A DNA stretch of 64,000 bases from Paenibacillus mendelii (lineage in GTDB: Bacteria > Bacillota > Bacilli > Paenibacillales > Paenibacillaceae). The position numbers and the translations under genes are program-made. Below are positions 26,107 through 34,488 of this stretch, in pieces (within the stretch, counting starts at the first letter, position 1; each line of letters begins with the position of its first letter). The notes below the pieces were generated by a model, which was not told the origin of the DNA, did no database searches, and worked only from the letters and a program-made list of their open reading frames with translations. The DNA lies in contig NZ_JANHOF010000016.1 of assembly GCF_024498075.1 (NCBI RefSeq), positions 1-64,000 of the forward strand, in the 5' to 3' direction.

Positions 26107-26910
26107 TCATGTTCGTAAATGTCCGTTCATGACCGTGACGGCCGTTCCGCTCATCCGTACTCGGTCGCCAACCGGCCGAAGGAGCAGCTCCCCGCCGCGG
26201 GCGGAGGCTTGATAAGCCACCAGCTCATCCTTGCGCAATCGACGCTGCCAATACGGAGCGAGTGCGCAGTGTGCCGAACCCGTAACCGGATCCTCGTTAA
26301 TTCCGATAGAAGGAAAAAAAGCCCGGGAAACAAAATCATAGCGGCTGCCAGGTCCGCCGTCGGCCCGGGCGGTTACGATAACGCCTCTTGTCTCCACTCG
26401 AGACAGAAGCGCCATATCGGGTTGAAGCGTTCGAACCGTTCGCTCGCTGTCCACTTCAACGACATAGTCCATCCGGTTCCGGCCTACATAACGGGGAATT
26501 AATCCGAGTCCTTGAATGAGCTCCTCGGGCGCAACTGCCGGAGCAACCGGTTCAGCTGGAAAATCAAGTGTAATGCCATCAGCCGTCCGTTCAGCAGTTA
26601 AGATGCCGCTGCGTGTAAGGAACAGCAGCTTATGTTCCGGTTCTCGATGGCCATGCTCCCATAGGTAGTGAGCGGCCGCAAGTGTGGCATGGCCGCATAA
26701 ATCAACCTCATCGAGCGGTGTAAACCATCGAAGTCCGTAGCTTCCGTCCGTCTTTTGCATCAGGAATGCCGTCTCGGACAGGTTCATCTCGGCTGCGACA
26801 AGCCGCATCCATTGCTCTTCACGCTCCTCCTGGAGCAAGCAGACCGCAGCCGGATTACCTCTGAACGGCTCTGAAGTAAATGCGTCGATAATGGATACCG
26901 GTACGGGCAT
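26107..26910 (-). CDS. PhzF-family isomerase
   Basis: About 267 residues. The PhzF two-lobed fold is seen in IIDAFTSEPFRGNPAAVCLL at the N-terminus, MNLSETAFLM (the catalytic Glu region) near residue 45, WFTPLDEVDLCGHATLAAAHYLW near residue 65, and GINEDPVTGSAHCALAPYW near residue 215. These match PhzF/YddE proteins, isomerases or epimerases of unknown substrate in most Bacillota. ATG 26910 has AAGGAGGA seven bases before it; an in-frame ATG at 26928 overlaps the stop of the upstream membrane gene as ATGA, so coupling is likely whichever start is used. No phenazine genes are present. Confidence 0.88.
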   Translation of the reverse strand: MPVPVSIIDAFTSEPFRGNPAAVCLLQEEREEQWMRLVAAEMNLSETAFLMQKTDGSYGLRWFTPLDEVDLCGHATLAAAHYLWEHGHREPEHKLLFLTRSGILTAERTADGITLDFPAEPVAPAVAPEELIQGLGLIPRYVGRNRMDYVVEVDSERTVRTLQPDMALLSRVETRGVIVTARADGGPGSRYDFVSRAFFPSIGINEDPVTGSAHCALAPYWQRRLRKDELVAYQASARGGELLLRPVGDRVRMSGTAVTVMNGHLRT

Positions 26911-26924
26911 CGCTCTCTCCTCCT

Positions 26925-27389
26925 TCATCTGCTTGTTGAACGTTCGTTCACTGGAAACATTATTCTAGCCGTCTGCGCTAACGTAATCCCATAGATTACA
27001 TGGCCGATCAGCCATAGGCATAACGCCTGCCCATCATGAATCGACGGTACACGGTCGGATACGAGCGTTAGTGGCACCCATGTCAGAGAAGCGAGTACCC
27101 CCGTCAACACACCGAATCGCATATACCGTCCCCGACACTTGACGGCCACCAGATAAACAATGCCGAGCGGAACGGATACGCTCAGATGGAGTGCAAACTC
27201 CCCTGCTTCCGTCAGCCGCATCGGCATGTAAGGTATGAAATCAATATTTAACAGTAACGTATAGACACGCTCGCCGGTAAGGATCTGAAACCATTTTAGA
27301 CAAAGACCTAGCACGATCCCCGCAACCAAGCCAGCAGCCGCACCCCGGCCTAAAACACGGAGTGACAGCCCGCCGCATATCCTATTCAT
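26925..27389 (-). CDS. Four-helix membrane protein of unknown function
   Basis: A 154-residue protein with four hydrophobic segments at about residues 14-33, 63-82, 92-110 and 122-142 (for example AGLVAGIVLGLCL, LHLSVSVPLGIVYLVAV, CLWLIGHVIYGITLA). There are no catalytic motifs I recognise. It overlaps the end of the EamA transporter gene by 8 bases and the start of the PhzF gene by up to 4, so it sits inside a compact operon. Function not assigned. Confidence 0.65.
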   Translation of the reverse strand: MNRICGGLSLRVLGRGAAAGLVAGIVLGLCLKWFQILTGERVYTLLLNIDFIPYMPMRLTEAGEFALHLSVSVPLGIVYLVAVKCRGRYMRFGVLTGVLASLTWVPLTLVSDRVPSIHDGQALCLWLIGHVIYGITLAQTARIMFPVNERSTSR

Positions 27390-28332
27390 TCTCGATAACA
27401 GCAGCCATACCCACTTTCTTCCTTCGATTCACGATGACGATGCCCAGGCAGACCAGCAAGAGCGAGAATAGGACAGCTGCATGCAGCTTCTCTGATAACA
27501 ACAGCGCCGATTGCGCAACCCCGAACACGGGAATGAGAAACAAGTACATGGACACGCTGCCAACATGGTTGTACTTCATCACGTTGTTCCAGAGCATGAA
27601 GCCTACCGCCGATACGATAGCCAGATGAAGCAGCATCAGTGAAGACCGCCAGTCGAACAGGAATGGCGTCAGACCGACACGCCATGCCGATGCGGCGATT
27701 AACGCGATTCCCCCGAGAAGCATCTGGTAGCTGTTCATGTAGGAGATGCTGTAGGAGACAGCTCCTCTTCGGGATATTAAATTCGCGCTTGCGCTGAAGA
27801 ATGCCGATGCGATCAAGAGCAGCTCACCATAGGAGAATATCCAGCTCCTGACGCTCCCGTGATTGGACAGCCCTAATACGAGCAGCCCCGTAAAGCCGAC
27901 AAGCAGCCCTATCATCTTCGTCCTATTCAGCTTGTCATCGGGGTAGAGGACATGCGCAAGACCAATCTGGAAGAAGGATATCGTGCCTGCAATGACTGAT
28001 CCGACCATGCCTTCGCTAAGAGACATCCCGGCATAGAAGAATGTGTACTGAAGCACCGTTTGCAGCAGCGCAATCCGGATGAGCAGCATCCCGCTGCCGG
28101 AGCGGTACGCCAATGTCTCTCTGCGGATCAGCATGTACACCATAATGAGAAGCCCGGCCAGCGTAAATCTGTATCCGGCAAACAGAAGCTGCTCGAATGT
28201 GTCCGAAGGACCGATCTGCAGCGATTGATAGCTGAGCTTCAGAAAAGCATAGGAGCTTCCCCATAACATTGTAGCGCCTACCGAGGCTGCCAGTATACCA
28301 AGAGGATGTGTGAAAAATCGAGCAGCCGTCAT
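27382..28332 (-). CDS. EamA/DMT-superfamily transporter
   Basis: A 316-residue inner-membrane protein with ten hydrophobic segments arranged as two repeats of five, the drug/metabolite transporter pattern. The first repeat starts ILAASVGATMLWGSSYAFLKL with the characteristic WG-S motif; the second starts ELLLIASAFFSASANLISRR. The C-terminus is basic. It sits 11 bases after the GyrI-like gene and overlaps the downstream membrane protein gene, giving an operon of GyrI-like protein, EamA, four-helix protein and PhzF. Substrate unknown. Confidence 0.88.
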   Translation of the reverse strand: MTAARFFTHPLGILAASVGATMLWGSSYAFLKLSYQSLQIGPSDTFEQLLFAGYRFTLAGLLIMVYMLIRRETLAYRSGSGMLLIRIALLQTVLQYTFFYAGMSLSEGMVGSVIAGTISFFQIGLAHVLYPDDKLNRTKMIGLLVGFTGLLVLGLSNHGSVRSWIFSYGELLLIASAFFSASANLISRRGAVSYSISYMNSYQMLLGGIALIAASAWRVGLTPFLFDWRSSLMLLHLAIVSAVGFMLWNNVMKYNHVGSVSMYLFLIPVFGVAQSALLLSEKLHAAVLFSLLLVCLGIVIVNRRKKVGMAAVIENE

Positions 28333-28343
28333 ATTGCCGTCGT

Positions 28344-28799
28344 CTACTCCTTCTCTTGAATCGGTATGAGCAGATCGACCGGTTCTTCCTCCAAGTGCTC
28401 ATCAATATAAAAAATTTCAAGCGAGACGGCATTATCCCGCTTGGCCAGCTTAAGTTCATTCATCCACGCGAACAGCTGCTCATAGCCTTCGCCAATGCGT
28501 TTATTGGTACACCTGACCATAGCATACTGCCGCTCGGGGATCGTAAATTGCACCATCCCATCGGGAACCTGCTCCATGTGGGCAATTTCGTAGCATGCCC
28601 AATAGGTTGCGAACACTTCGTTGCCAAAGTAAGGGCTGTGAAGCGCCGTGGATAGCACTTCCCCGTTCAATTCATGCTTGCGGGCAAGGAATTCGCTTTG
28701 CAATCGGATGGCTTCATCTGGGAATGTCGAGTAAGGACCGCAGTAACTGATTCCGACCAAATTCATGGCGGGTTTCGTAACTACCGCACAATTGTTCAT
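28344..28799 (-). CDS. GyrI-like effector-binding protein
   Basis: A 151-residue stand-alone GyrI/AraC effector-binding (SHS2-repeat) domain: KPAMNLVGISYCGPYST at the start, YWACYEIAHMEQVPDGMVQFTIPERQYAMVRCT in the middle and LEIFYID near the end. There is no DNA-binding domain. Such proteins bind small hydrophobic or cationic molecules. GGGAGG lies about 9 bases before the ATG. It begins the operon with the EamA transporter; a link between ligand binding and efflux is a reasonable inference only. Confidence 0.82.
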   Translation of the reverse strand: MNNCAVVTKPAMNLVGISYCGPYSTFPDEAIRLQSEFLARKHELNGEVLSTALHSPYFGNEVFATYWACYEIAHMEQVPDGMVQFTIPERQYAMVRCTNKRIGEGYEQLFAWMNELKLAKRDNAVSLEIFYIDEHLEEEPVDLLIPIQEKE

Positions 28800-29186
28800 C
28801 GTGCCAAACCTCCCTGTACGATTGGCGAAGCGAGCCTTCTCGCCGATATGAGACGGTTATCGCTGCACATCTGTGTCCAGTTTAACATGTATGGAGAAGA
28901 ATTTGGAACATTTTCACATGTTTATCCCAAAACTTTATGTTCAATCCGGCCGCCTCCCGATCCCTCACACGCATCGGTCACGGGCTGGATTGCCAGGATG
29001 TCACGGACATCCGCTCGAGCAATTGGTCATGTTTGTTACTTGCCTCCTATACTAACGCCTATGCCGGCTGAAGATTGATATCGTGAGAGCAAATCAGTCC
29101 ACCATCTGTTCGTTGGCTCCATTGTTTCCGGCATCCGCAGCGTGGATAATGAAGTAAATTGTATCCATACCAAGGAGGCCCATGGA
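28800..29186. other. Divergent intergenic region between GyrI-like and PhyH genes
   Basis: A 387-base gap. No gene is supported. A TATACT at 29048-29053 with TTGGTC at 29023-29028 (19-base spacing) is a weak plus-strand promoter for the PhyH gene. AAGGAGG at 29172-29178 is its ribosome site. No strong hairpin was seen. Confidence 0.4.
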
Positions 29187-30167
29187 ATGCCCTATATGCC
29201 GCAAGTTGTTGCACGTCCCGACCGCTACCGCGTTCATGCCGATCAATACACACATTATCAGCGGGAAGGATACCTCGTCGTCCCTTCCCTCCTGGATCAA
29301 GCAGATGTGAAGAAGCTCCATGATTGGGCTGACGGCTTGTATGAAGGCCAGATCCCGGTTGCCGGACATGACGCTTATGATCCCGAGATGTCGGCAGCAG
29401 AAAAATCCGCTCGCGTTACCCGCATTCATATGCTTCATCGGAACCAGGCGGTCGGCGAATGGGGTTTGCTTCACCCTCGCGTACTGGATGTCGTTGAAGC
29501 GTTAATCGGTCCCGATGTTCTTGCCCTGCAGTCCATGCTATTCTTCAATCCACCAGGGCTCGGCGGTCAAGGCTGGCACCAGGATGCCTATTATATTACG
29601 ACATATCCCGAGACGTTAATCGGTGCGTGGATCGCGCTTGAGGACGTCGATATCGAGAACGGCTGCTTATGGGTCGCTCCGGGAAGCTGCAACGAACCTG
29701 TCTATCCAGACGCAGATCCGGTTCAGTCTGTTCACGCGACTGGCGCATTCGATTCGCTGCCCCCAGTCCTTCATGCCAGCAGCATGGACGATGAAGCGAA
29801 TTCGCTGTCCAAGGTGGCCGCCAGGTATCCGGCGATTATTCCAGTTCCAATGAAAGCAGGCGACGTTCTATTCTTCGAATCGCATCTGCTCCACCGCTCT
29901 TACCCGAACAAGACAGAAGACCGCTTCCGCCGCGCATACGTCTGCCATTACTGTAACGCACGGTCTTGGGTCCCGTGGAATCACGGCGAAGCCTTCGAGG
30001 GGGATTCCGCTAATTATTCGCATATTCTAGCACGGGGACAAACGCATCTTCCCTATGCCGCCCCAGCATTCGGCACGAGGGTCGATCTACCTGTTCTCGA
30101 ACCCGGCAAGCCCGCCGCGGCCAAGCGGATGATGGCCATGCCGGACGGTCAAATGAAAGGGATGTAA
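29187..30167 (+). CDS. Phytanoyl-CoA dioxygenase (PhyH) family protein
   Basis: A 326-residue Fe(II)/2-oxoglutarate oxygenase. The facial triad is visible: His131 and Asp133 in WHQDAYY, and the distal His in FFESHLLHRSYPNKT (near residue 240), followed by the 2-oxoglutarate-binding Arg region in DRFRRAYVCHY. LEDVDIENGCLWVAPGS between them is typical of PhyH. ATG 29187 has AAGGAGG eight bases upstream; the in-frame upstream start lacks one. A sugar-type AraC regulator follows on the same strand. Family members hydroxylate many small molecules; the substrate here is unknown. Confidence 0.87.
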   Translation: MPYMPQVVARPDRYRVHADQYTHYQREGYLVVPSLLDQADVKKLHDWADGLYEGQIPVAGHDAYDPEMSAAEKSARVTRIHMLHRNQAVGEWGLLHPRVLDVVEALIGPDVLALQSMLFFNPPGLGGQGWHQDAYYITTYPETLIGAWIALEDVDIENGCLWVAPGSCNEPVYPDADPVQSVHATGAFDSLPPVLHASSMDDEANSLSKVAARYPAIIPVPMKAGDVLFFESHLLHRSYPNKTEDRFRRAYVCHYCNARSWVPWNHGEAFEGDSANYSHILARGQTHLPYAAPAFGTRVDLPVLEPGKPAAAKRMMAMPDGQMKGM

Positions 30168-30175
30168 GCCTGCTT

Positions 30176-30189
30176 CGAAAGCGTTGCCA
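30176..30189 (+). promoter_or_regulatory. Weak cre-like site before an AraC gene
   Basis: CGAAAGCGTTGCCA has two mismatches from the CcpA consensus and lies in the 82-base gap between the PhyH and AraC genes. Recorded as tentative. Confidence 0.25.
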
Positions 30190-30249
30190 AAACAGCTCCC
30201 GTTACGCTATAGTTGAAGCAAATCGGCATGGATTGGAACGTGAGCGCTT

Positions 30250-31176
30250 ATGTCTATTACCGGTACGTCCTGCGGAGGAGAGCAGCAGACATACCCTTCA
30301 ATAGTATTCTGCGGTGATGTCTCGGCGAAAGCCGGGGCAAGTCTGCCTCCCCGCCGGCTGTCCGAATATGAGCTGGTCTATTTTCCGCAGGGCACCGGGA
30401 CGATCTATAGGACGAACGATCATACGATCGAACTGACGGAGCCCGGCTACATCCTGACCCGTCCGGATGAATTGCACACGTATGATTTTGATTCATCGGA
30501 GCCGACCCATCATCTATTCATTCATTTCGAATGGGCTAATATCCCGGATAACGACCATACATCATTCTTGAGAGAAGCATCCTTCCTGCCCGTGTTGAAT
30601 CCGCTGGCGGAAAGCTTGTTGAAACAAATTATGCTGCTTGGCTCGACGAAGCCCAAGCGCTGGATAGAGCGAGGAAATAAACAGCTTTGCGTCATTCTGG
30701 AGGAATTGTCTTCTGCCTATGAGGAATGGAAGAACGGTTCGCAGACGAACAGTCCTGCCCTTCCTCTGCAGCTTCAGACAGCCATTTCGTATATGGAGAA
30801 TCAGCTGCACCGGCCGATCTCTGTTGCGGAATTGTCTCACGCATCGGGATGGACGCATGCTCACTTCACGAGACAGGTCAGAAGGTACATTGGCTTGACG
30901 CCGCAGATGCTTATCGTGCACCGCCGGATTGAGAGGGCTTGCCGCCATTTGCTCTACGAAGAATGGAGTGTGAAGCAGGTTGCTTTCGCTTGCGGGTTTC
31001 AAGACGAGCATTACTTCTCTCGCTGCTTCCACCGAATCAAGGGCATAACGCCTTCCCGATTTCGCGAAGCTTACAGCAGTGCCCGCTCCATTAACCTGGC
31101 GTCCTTGACTGAGCCGAAGGAGCTGTATCCCTTTAATACGTGGATGTACGCTGACAACCATTTGCGCATGAAATAA
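30250..31176 (+). CDS. AraC-family regulator
   Basis: A 308-residue regulator. The N-terminal 150 residues are a cupin sensor (LSEYELVYFPQGTGTIYR, EPGYILTRPDELHTYDF). Two helix-turn-helix motifs lie at about residues 195-275: ISVAELSHASGWTHAHFTRQVRRYIG and WSVKQVAFACGFQDEHYFSRCFHRIKGITPSRFR. It follows the PhyH gene on the same strand and probably controls it or a distant sugar operon. The ribosome site is weak (GTGAG about 5 bases before ATG). The stop codon lies inside the left arm of the following terminator. Confidence 0.87.
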   Translation: MSITGTSCGGEQQTYPSIVFCGDVSAKAGASLPPRRLSEYELVYFPQGTGTIYRTNDHTIELTEPGYILTRPDELHTYDFDSSEPTHHLFIHFEWANIPDNDHTSFLREASFLPVLNPLAESLLKQIMLLGSTKPKRWIERGNKQLCVILEELSSAYEEWKNGSQTNSPALPLQLQTAISYMENQLHRPISVAELSHASGWTHAHFTRQVRRYIGLTPQMLIVHRRIERACRHLLYEEWSVKQVAFACGFQDEHYFSRCFHRIKGITPSRFREAYSSARSINLASLTEPKELYPFNTWMYADNHLRMK

Positions 31177-31212
31177 ATGGCTGAACAGGCTCTCTAGCCT
31201 GTTCAGCCATTT
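31175..31212. terminator. Bidirectional terminator
   Basis: A 17-bp perfect stem (arms AAATGGCTGAACAGGCT and its complement) with loop CTCT, shared by the convergent AraC and ABM-domain genes. Confidence 0.92.
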
Positions 31213-31215
31213 TAT

Positions 31216-31539
31216 TCAGGTTGCCGGGTTATTCACCGCCAGCGGGATCTGTTCATAGTGCTCCACAATAGGAAACGGTTCATAATAGTGATGGAGCAGC
31301 CGTTTCCACTGTCCATATTCTGCGGATTGTCGGAATCCACTCACATGATCCTCGAGCGTTTCCCACCATACCAGCAGCACATACTGATGCTCCCGTTCGA
31401 TACAGCGCTGCAGCTCATGGCGGATGTATCCTTCCATCGAAGCAATGAGCTCGGAAGCTTCTTTAAATTGCTCGATAAATGTATGATCCAGCTCGGGTTT
31501 AACCTGCAGGATGGCAAGTTCCATGATCATGTTTTTCAT
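31216..31539 (-). CDS. Antibiotic biosynthesis monooxygenase (ABM) domain protein
   Basis: About 107 residues forming one dimeric alpha/beta-barrel ABM domain: ELAILQVKPELDHTFIEQFKEASELIAS, then YIRHELQRCIEREHQYVLLVWWETLEDHVSGFRQS. The pattern of a short strand, long helix and the HxY/VWWE strand is typical. Function ranges from haem degradation to quinol oxidation; nothing here decides. GGAAGG lies 4-5 bases before ATG 31539. It follows the methyltransferase gene by 15 bases and is likely co-transcribed. Confidence 0.78.
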   Translation of the reverse strand: MKNMIMELAILQVKPELDHTFIEQFKEASELIASMEGYIRHELQRCIEREHQYVLLVWWETLEDHVSGFRQSAEYGQWKRLLHHYYEPFPIVEHYEQIPLAVNNPAT

Positions 31540-31554
31540 CAATCCTTCCGTCTT

Positions 31555-32310
31555 CTACATATGTCCGTAATATACTTCTGTCACGTAATGGAATGGAATA
31601 TAGCCATCCTTCTGATGGGCGGCAAACAGAGCCTTTAGCTCCTGGACGAAGGTTTGATAGGCCTCCGTACCCGGCAGCGGCGTGTACGAGGATGAACTCG
31701 CCCGGCCGAGCAGCTCTTCATACGTAAGATGCTGTTCATTGTCGAACGAGGCTTTGGAGTAGCTTCCACGGCCAAAGAATGCGCGGTAATCCGCGTCACC
31801 CAGACGCATATGCTTAACGTTCTCATAATCCGGAGCTATTCTCTTCATCAATTGATCGTATGCGGTCGCGAATTCATTGCGCCCCACATCTCGTTTATTC
31901 CAGATTAACGCCGTCATCCCGCCCGGCTTCAATATACGGCGAAACTCCTTGCTCGTCGGCTCAGGATCGAACCAATGGAAGGCTTGTGCAGAGAGAATAG
32001 CATCCACCGAGGCGTCCTTCAGCGTCGTTTGCTCCGCCGAGCCGTTGATGGATATGAAATGGTTATCGCCCTCAAGCTGTGCTTCTGCTGCCTCGCGCAT
32101 CTCTTTGTTCGGTTCCACGGCATAGACAACATTACCGCGTTCAAGCAGCAGCCGGGTGAAGATTCCCGTTCCCGCGCCGACATCGGCTAACACACTTCCC
32201 CGGTTGATCCCTAACTCCTCAACCAAATAATCGAGCAAAGCCTGCGGATATCCGGGACGATACTTCACATAATTATCGACCCGATTAGAAAATCGCTTCG
32301 TATTATCCAT
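31555..32310 (-). CDS. Class I SAM-dependent methyltransferase
   Basis: A 251-residue methyltransferase. Motif I is VLADVGAGTGIFTRLLLERG (about residues 40-58), the acidic loop is YAVEPNKEM, motif II region is VDAILSAQAFHWFDPE and motif III is ILKPGGMTALIWNKRD. The AQAFHW stretch is typical of the UbiE/Methyltransf_11 branch that includes putative small-molecule methyltransferases. GGAGGAG lies nine bases before the ATG. It sits between the DUF2164 gene and the ABM gene on one strand; no pathway is evident. Confidence 0.88.
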   Translation of the reverse strand: MDNTKRFSNRVDNYVKYRPGYPQALLDYLVEELGINRGSVLADVGAGTGIFTRLLLERGNVVYAVEPNKEMREAAEAQLEGDNHFISINGSAEQTTLKDASVDAILSAQAFHWFDPEPTSKEFRRILKPGGMTALIWNKRDVGRNEFATAYDQLMKRIAPDYENVKHMRLGDADYRAFFGRGSYSKASFDNEQHLTYEELLGRASSSSYTPLPGTEAYQTFVQELKALFAAHQKDGYIPFHYVTEVYYGHM

Positions 32311-32331
32311 TCTTCGATTCTCCTCCTGCCT

Positions 32332-32574
32332 TTACGTTCTTCGCTCCATCGCATACAGCTCTTCTTCGATTGAAGCTGTTTTCTCTGCTATGACCTGCCT
32401 GGCGTCCGCCAACGCTTTGTTATAGACATAAGGCGCTGTTTCTTTCAGCAGAAAATCGATGATCTGCTCAGCTCCGATATGCCCAAGCTCTTCTGAGCGC
32501 TCTTCATAATAGAAGGCGATCAGCGCATCAATAATACGGTCCTTATCCTCCCGCGGAAGCTTGATCGGTATCAT
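32332..32574 (-). CDS. DUF2164 family protein
   Basis: An 80-residue protein matching DUF2164 in length and pattern: IKLPREDKDRIIDALIAFYYEERSEELGHIGAEQIIDFLLKE, then YNKALADARQVIAEK. It is soluble and helical. GGGAGGT lies six bases before the ATG. Function not established. It precedes the methyltransferase gene by 21 bases. Confidence 0.85.
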   Translation of the reverse strand: MIPIKLPREDKDRIIDALIAFYYEERSEELGHIGAEQIIDFLLKETAPYVYNKALADARQVIAEKTASIEEELYAMERRT

Positions 32575-32635
32575 AAGTTACACCTCCCCGCTGCAGCTGT
32601 TTACTTATCCATTTAGAAAACGAAAGCATGCCTAC

Positions 32636-33439
32636 TTATCGTAATACCATATTCATGCGCGTATAGGCCAGCTTCATTCCCGCGCGCTCCATATTACGGT
32701 GGCTCGGCGACAGGTATGCCGCTTGGCTAACCACCAGCTGGCAGCCATTCATGGCAGCTTCCTGCATTCGGCGTCTTACCAAAGCATATTGGAGTCCTCG
32801 TGAACGGTACTCCGGCAGCGTTGCTGCGAACGTCAAGGACGCTGTTCCATTCTCTACATACATGACACCTGCAGCTGCAGGGATCTCATCGGCAAGGCCC
32901 ATATAGAAGTGCCACCCTGGCCTTCCTTGCAAGACCGCATTATTCGCAGCAATCGGCTCGATTCCGCTCTCATTCATTCCGAAGCCAAGGCAATGAATGC
33001 GCGCATAGGTCGTCATTTCATCCCGTTCCAGCCGTCTAATCCTTATATGAGCCGGCAGGTTCATTGAAGCAGCCTCAGGTACCGCATAGAACGAGGCTTG
33101 GAATCCGCCAGGCATGAAGCCCTGCTCACTGAGTAACTTGAGCAGCTCAGGCGTCGCCTTAGCCGGGGTAATTTCAAATTGCGGCCGGCAGCCACATTCT
33201 GCGTAGAAGGCTAGAATTTCCGGCAGCAGAAGAAGCTCATCGAGCCCGAACCCTTTGACGGTATTGAACTGCGGCCAGGGCATCCCCTTGCTGGCGATAG
33301 CGGCGGCCCCGCCAAAAGAGCGGAGCTGGACATGTTCTGGATTGCCTTGCCGCTCACGGATCGCCATCATTCGGTCCATCATATAATCAATCTCAGACTG
33401 TTCGATCCGCTGCGCAAGCTGCTTGGATAGTATGGACAA
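32636..33439 (-). CDS. GNAT-family acetyltransferase
   Basis: About 267 residues. The C-terminal half has the acetyl-CoA-binding P-loop in LTFAATLPEYRSRGLQYALVRRRMQEA (R-x-x-G-x-x variant RSRGLQ), and the final AAYLSPSHRNMERAGMKLAYTRMNMV is a common GNAT ending. The N-terminal 140 residues form another domain that may be a decayed GNAT repeat. TTG 33439 is chosen because AAGGAGG lies seven bases before it; a frame from ATG 33469 is possible. Substrate unknown. Confidence 0.78.
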   Translation of the reverse strand: MSILSKQLAQRIEQSEIDYMMDRMMAIRERQGNPEHVQLRSFGGAAAIASKGMPWPQFNTVKGFGLDELLLLPEILAFYAECGCRPQFEITPAKATPELLKLLSEQGFMPGGFQASFYAVPEAASMNLPAHIRIRRLERDEMTTYARIHCLGFGMNESGIEPIAANNAVLQGRPGWHFYMGLADEIPAAAGVMYVENGTASLTFAATLPEYRSRGLQYALVRRRMQEAAMNGCQLVVSQAAYLSPSHRNMERAGMKLAYTRMNMVLR

Positions 33440-33531
33440 TGCTCTGCCTCCTTCATTGATTCTCTTCATTCCTAAAGCCCCGCAACCCGCACGATGTCCA
33501 CATTATACCATCGATACGCATGCAGATAGTA

Positions 33532-33575
33532 GAAAAAAAGCTTCGCAGCTCCCGAAGACGGGAAATACGAAGCTT
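33532..33575 (-). terminator. Terminator of the 161-residue membrane protein gene
   Basis: On the minus strand AAGCTTCG pairs with CGAAGCTT, with an inner CCCG/CGGG stem, followed by seven T residues. Confidence 0.8.
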
Positions 33576-33585
33576 GCAGGCAGCG

Positions 33586-34071
33586 CTATACATCTTTCAC
33601 TGTTTTCACTTCATGACGCATCAGCCAAGCACGAAGCCGTTCGGCCGCTCTGTCTTTCTCGTTGTTCCCCGCAAAACGGAATCGTACGATCCGTTCCGAC
33701 CAATTGCGTCGGTTCGTATGAAGATCGATATAATTCGTCGTGAAGGTCACTTCTGTCAGCTGCTCGGGAGTCAAATGCTGTTTTCCGATAAATAACTCTT
33801 TCTCCCGAAGGAGTAAGGCGTGCTTCTGGCGAATTTCTATGTACAGTCGAATAAATAGAAACACTTCTACCAATATGAAGGCGATCGAAGATGCAACCCG
33901 GATACTTTCGACTTTCGTTGCATTCGTAATGGCGAGCAGACCGATGTTTAACAAACAGGCAACTACCACGTATTTGCTAGAGGCATTCGGGTAGGTTACG
34001 GAAAAAGTCGGAGCCTGCTGCAGATCCGCAACGGATAATTCGTTCTCACTCCTGACCATACGTTTCAACAT
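33586..34071 (-). CDS. Two-helix membrane protein with cytoplasmic PH-like tail, unknown
   Basis: About 161 residues. Two hydrophobic segments at about 37-55 and 60-80 (YVVVACLLNIGLLAI, VASSIAFILVEVFLFIRLYI) are followed by a soluble tail with a strand pattern (LLLREKELFIGKQHLTPEQLTEVTF) that recalls bacterial PH-like membrane proteins. ATG 34071 has a GGAG-type site nearby; an in-frame start at 34104 is possible. It has its own terminator. Function not recognised. Confidence 0.6.
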   Translation of the reverse strand: MLKRMVRSENELSVADLQQAPTFSVTYPNASSKYVVVACLLNIGLLAITNATKVESIRVASSIAFILVEVFLFIRLYIEIRQKHALLLREKELFIGKQHLTPEQLTEVTFTTNYIDLHTNRRNWSERIVRFRFAGNNEKDRAAERLRAWLMRHEVKTVKDV

Positions 34072-34104
34072 GATGACTCCACTCCCCCGCAAAAAATCCA
34101 GCAA

Positions 34105-34488
34105 TGATTTCTGGTTATTGTATGATCATGAACTATAGAATATATATGGTCCGTATGTATCACTCATTAATTCACCCTTTCTTCAATAAATCTGCCGCAT
34201 AAAATGAATCAGACACCCCCCATAATCATTGAACATTTTCGCTTCATCTAGCTTATAATTTAACATGATTTCATTATTATGTAAATCGATTGTAAGATTT
34301 TTGTTATTGATTTGTATCTTTTTTTGAGGAGGCTTCGCAGCTTACGAGGCCTCTTCGGCATGCCGCATGAAGGGAAGGAAGGAGATAAAAAAAAGAGAGG
34401 CGGCCCAAGTCCCCGCTCTCCCAATCTATGAAGCGTTGCTATAGAATCAGATTGCAATCATGTACGTCCCCCGTTGGATCCCATACAA
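34105..34488. other. Intergenic region, no gene
   Basis: A 384-base gap. The upstream half is AT-rich and probably carries the promoter of the membrane-protein gene. The region 34320-34360 has an imperfect AGGCTTCG/CGAGGCCT hairpin next to a T-run that is on the wrong side for a terminator. The hisA-like terminator lies at 34387-34420. Confidence 0.5.
34387..34420 (-). terminator. Terminator of the hisA-like gene
   Basis: On the minus strand GAGAGCGG and CCGCCTCTC form a stem followed by eight T residues, about 70 bases after the stop. Confidence 0.75.

Noticed and set aside
34260..34457. 65-residue minus-strand ORF
   Set aside because: It overlaps the hisA-like terminator and is low-complexity and basic; no ribosome site.
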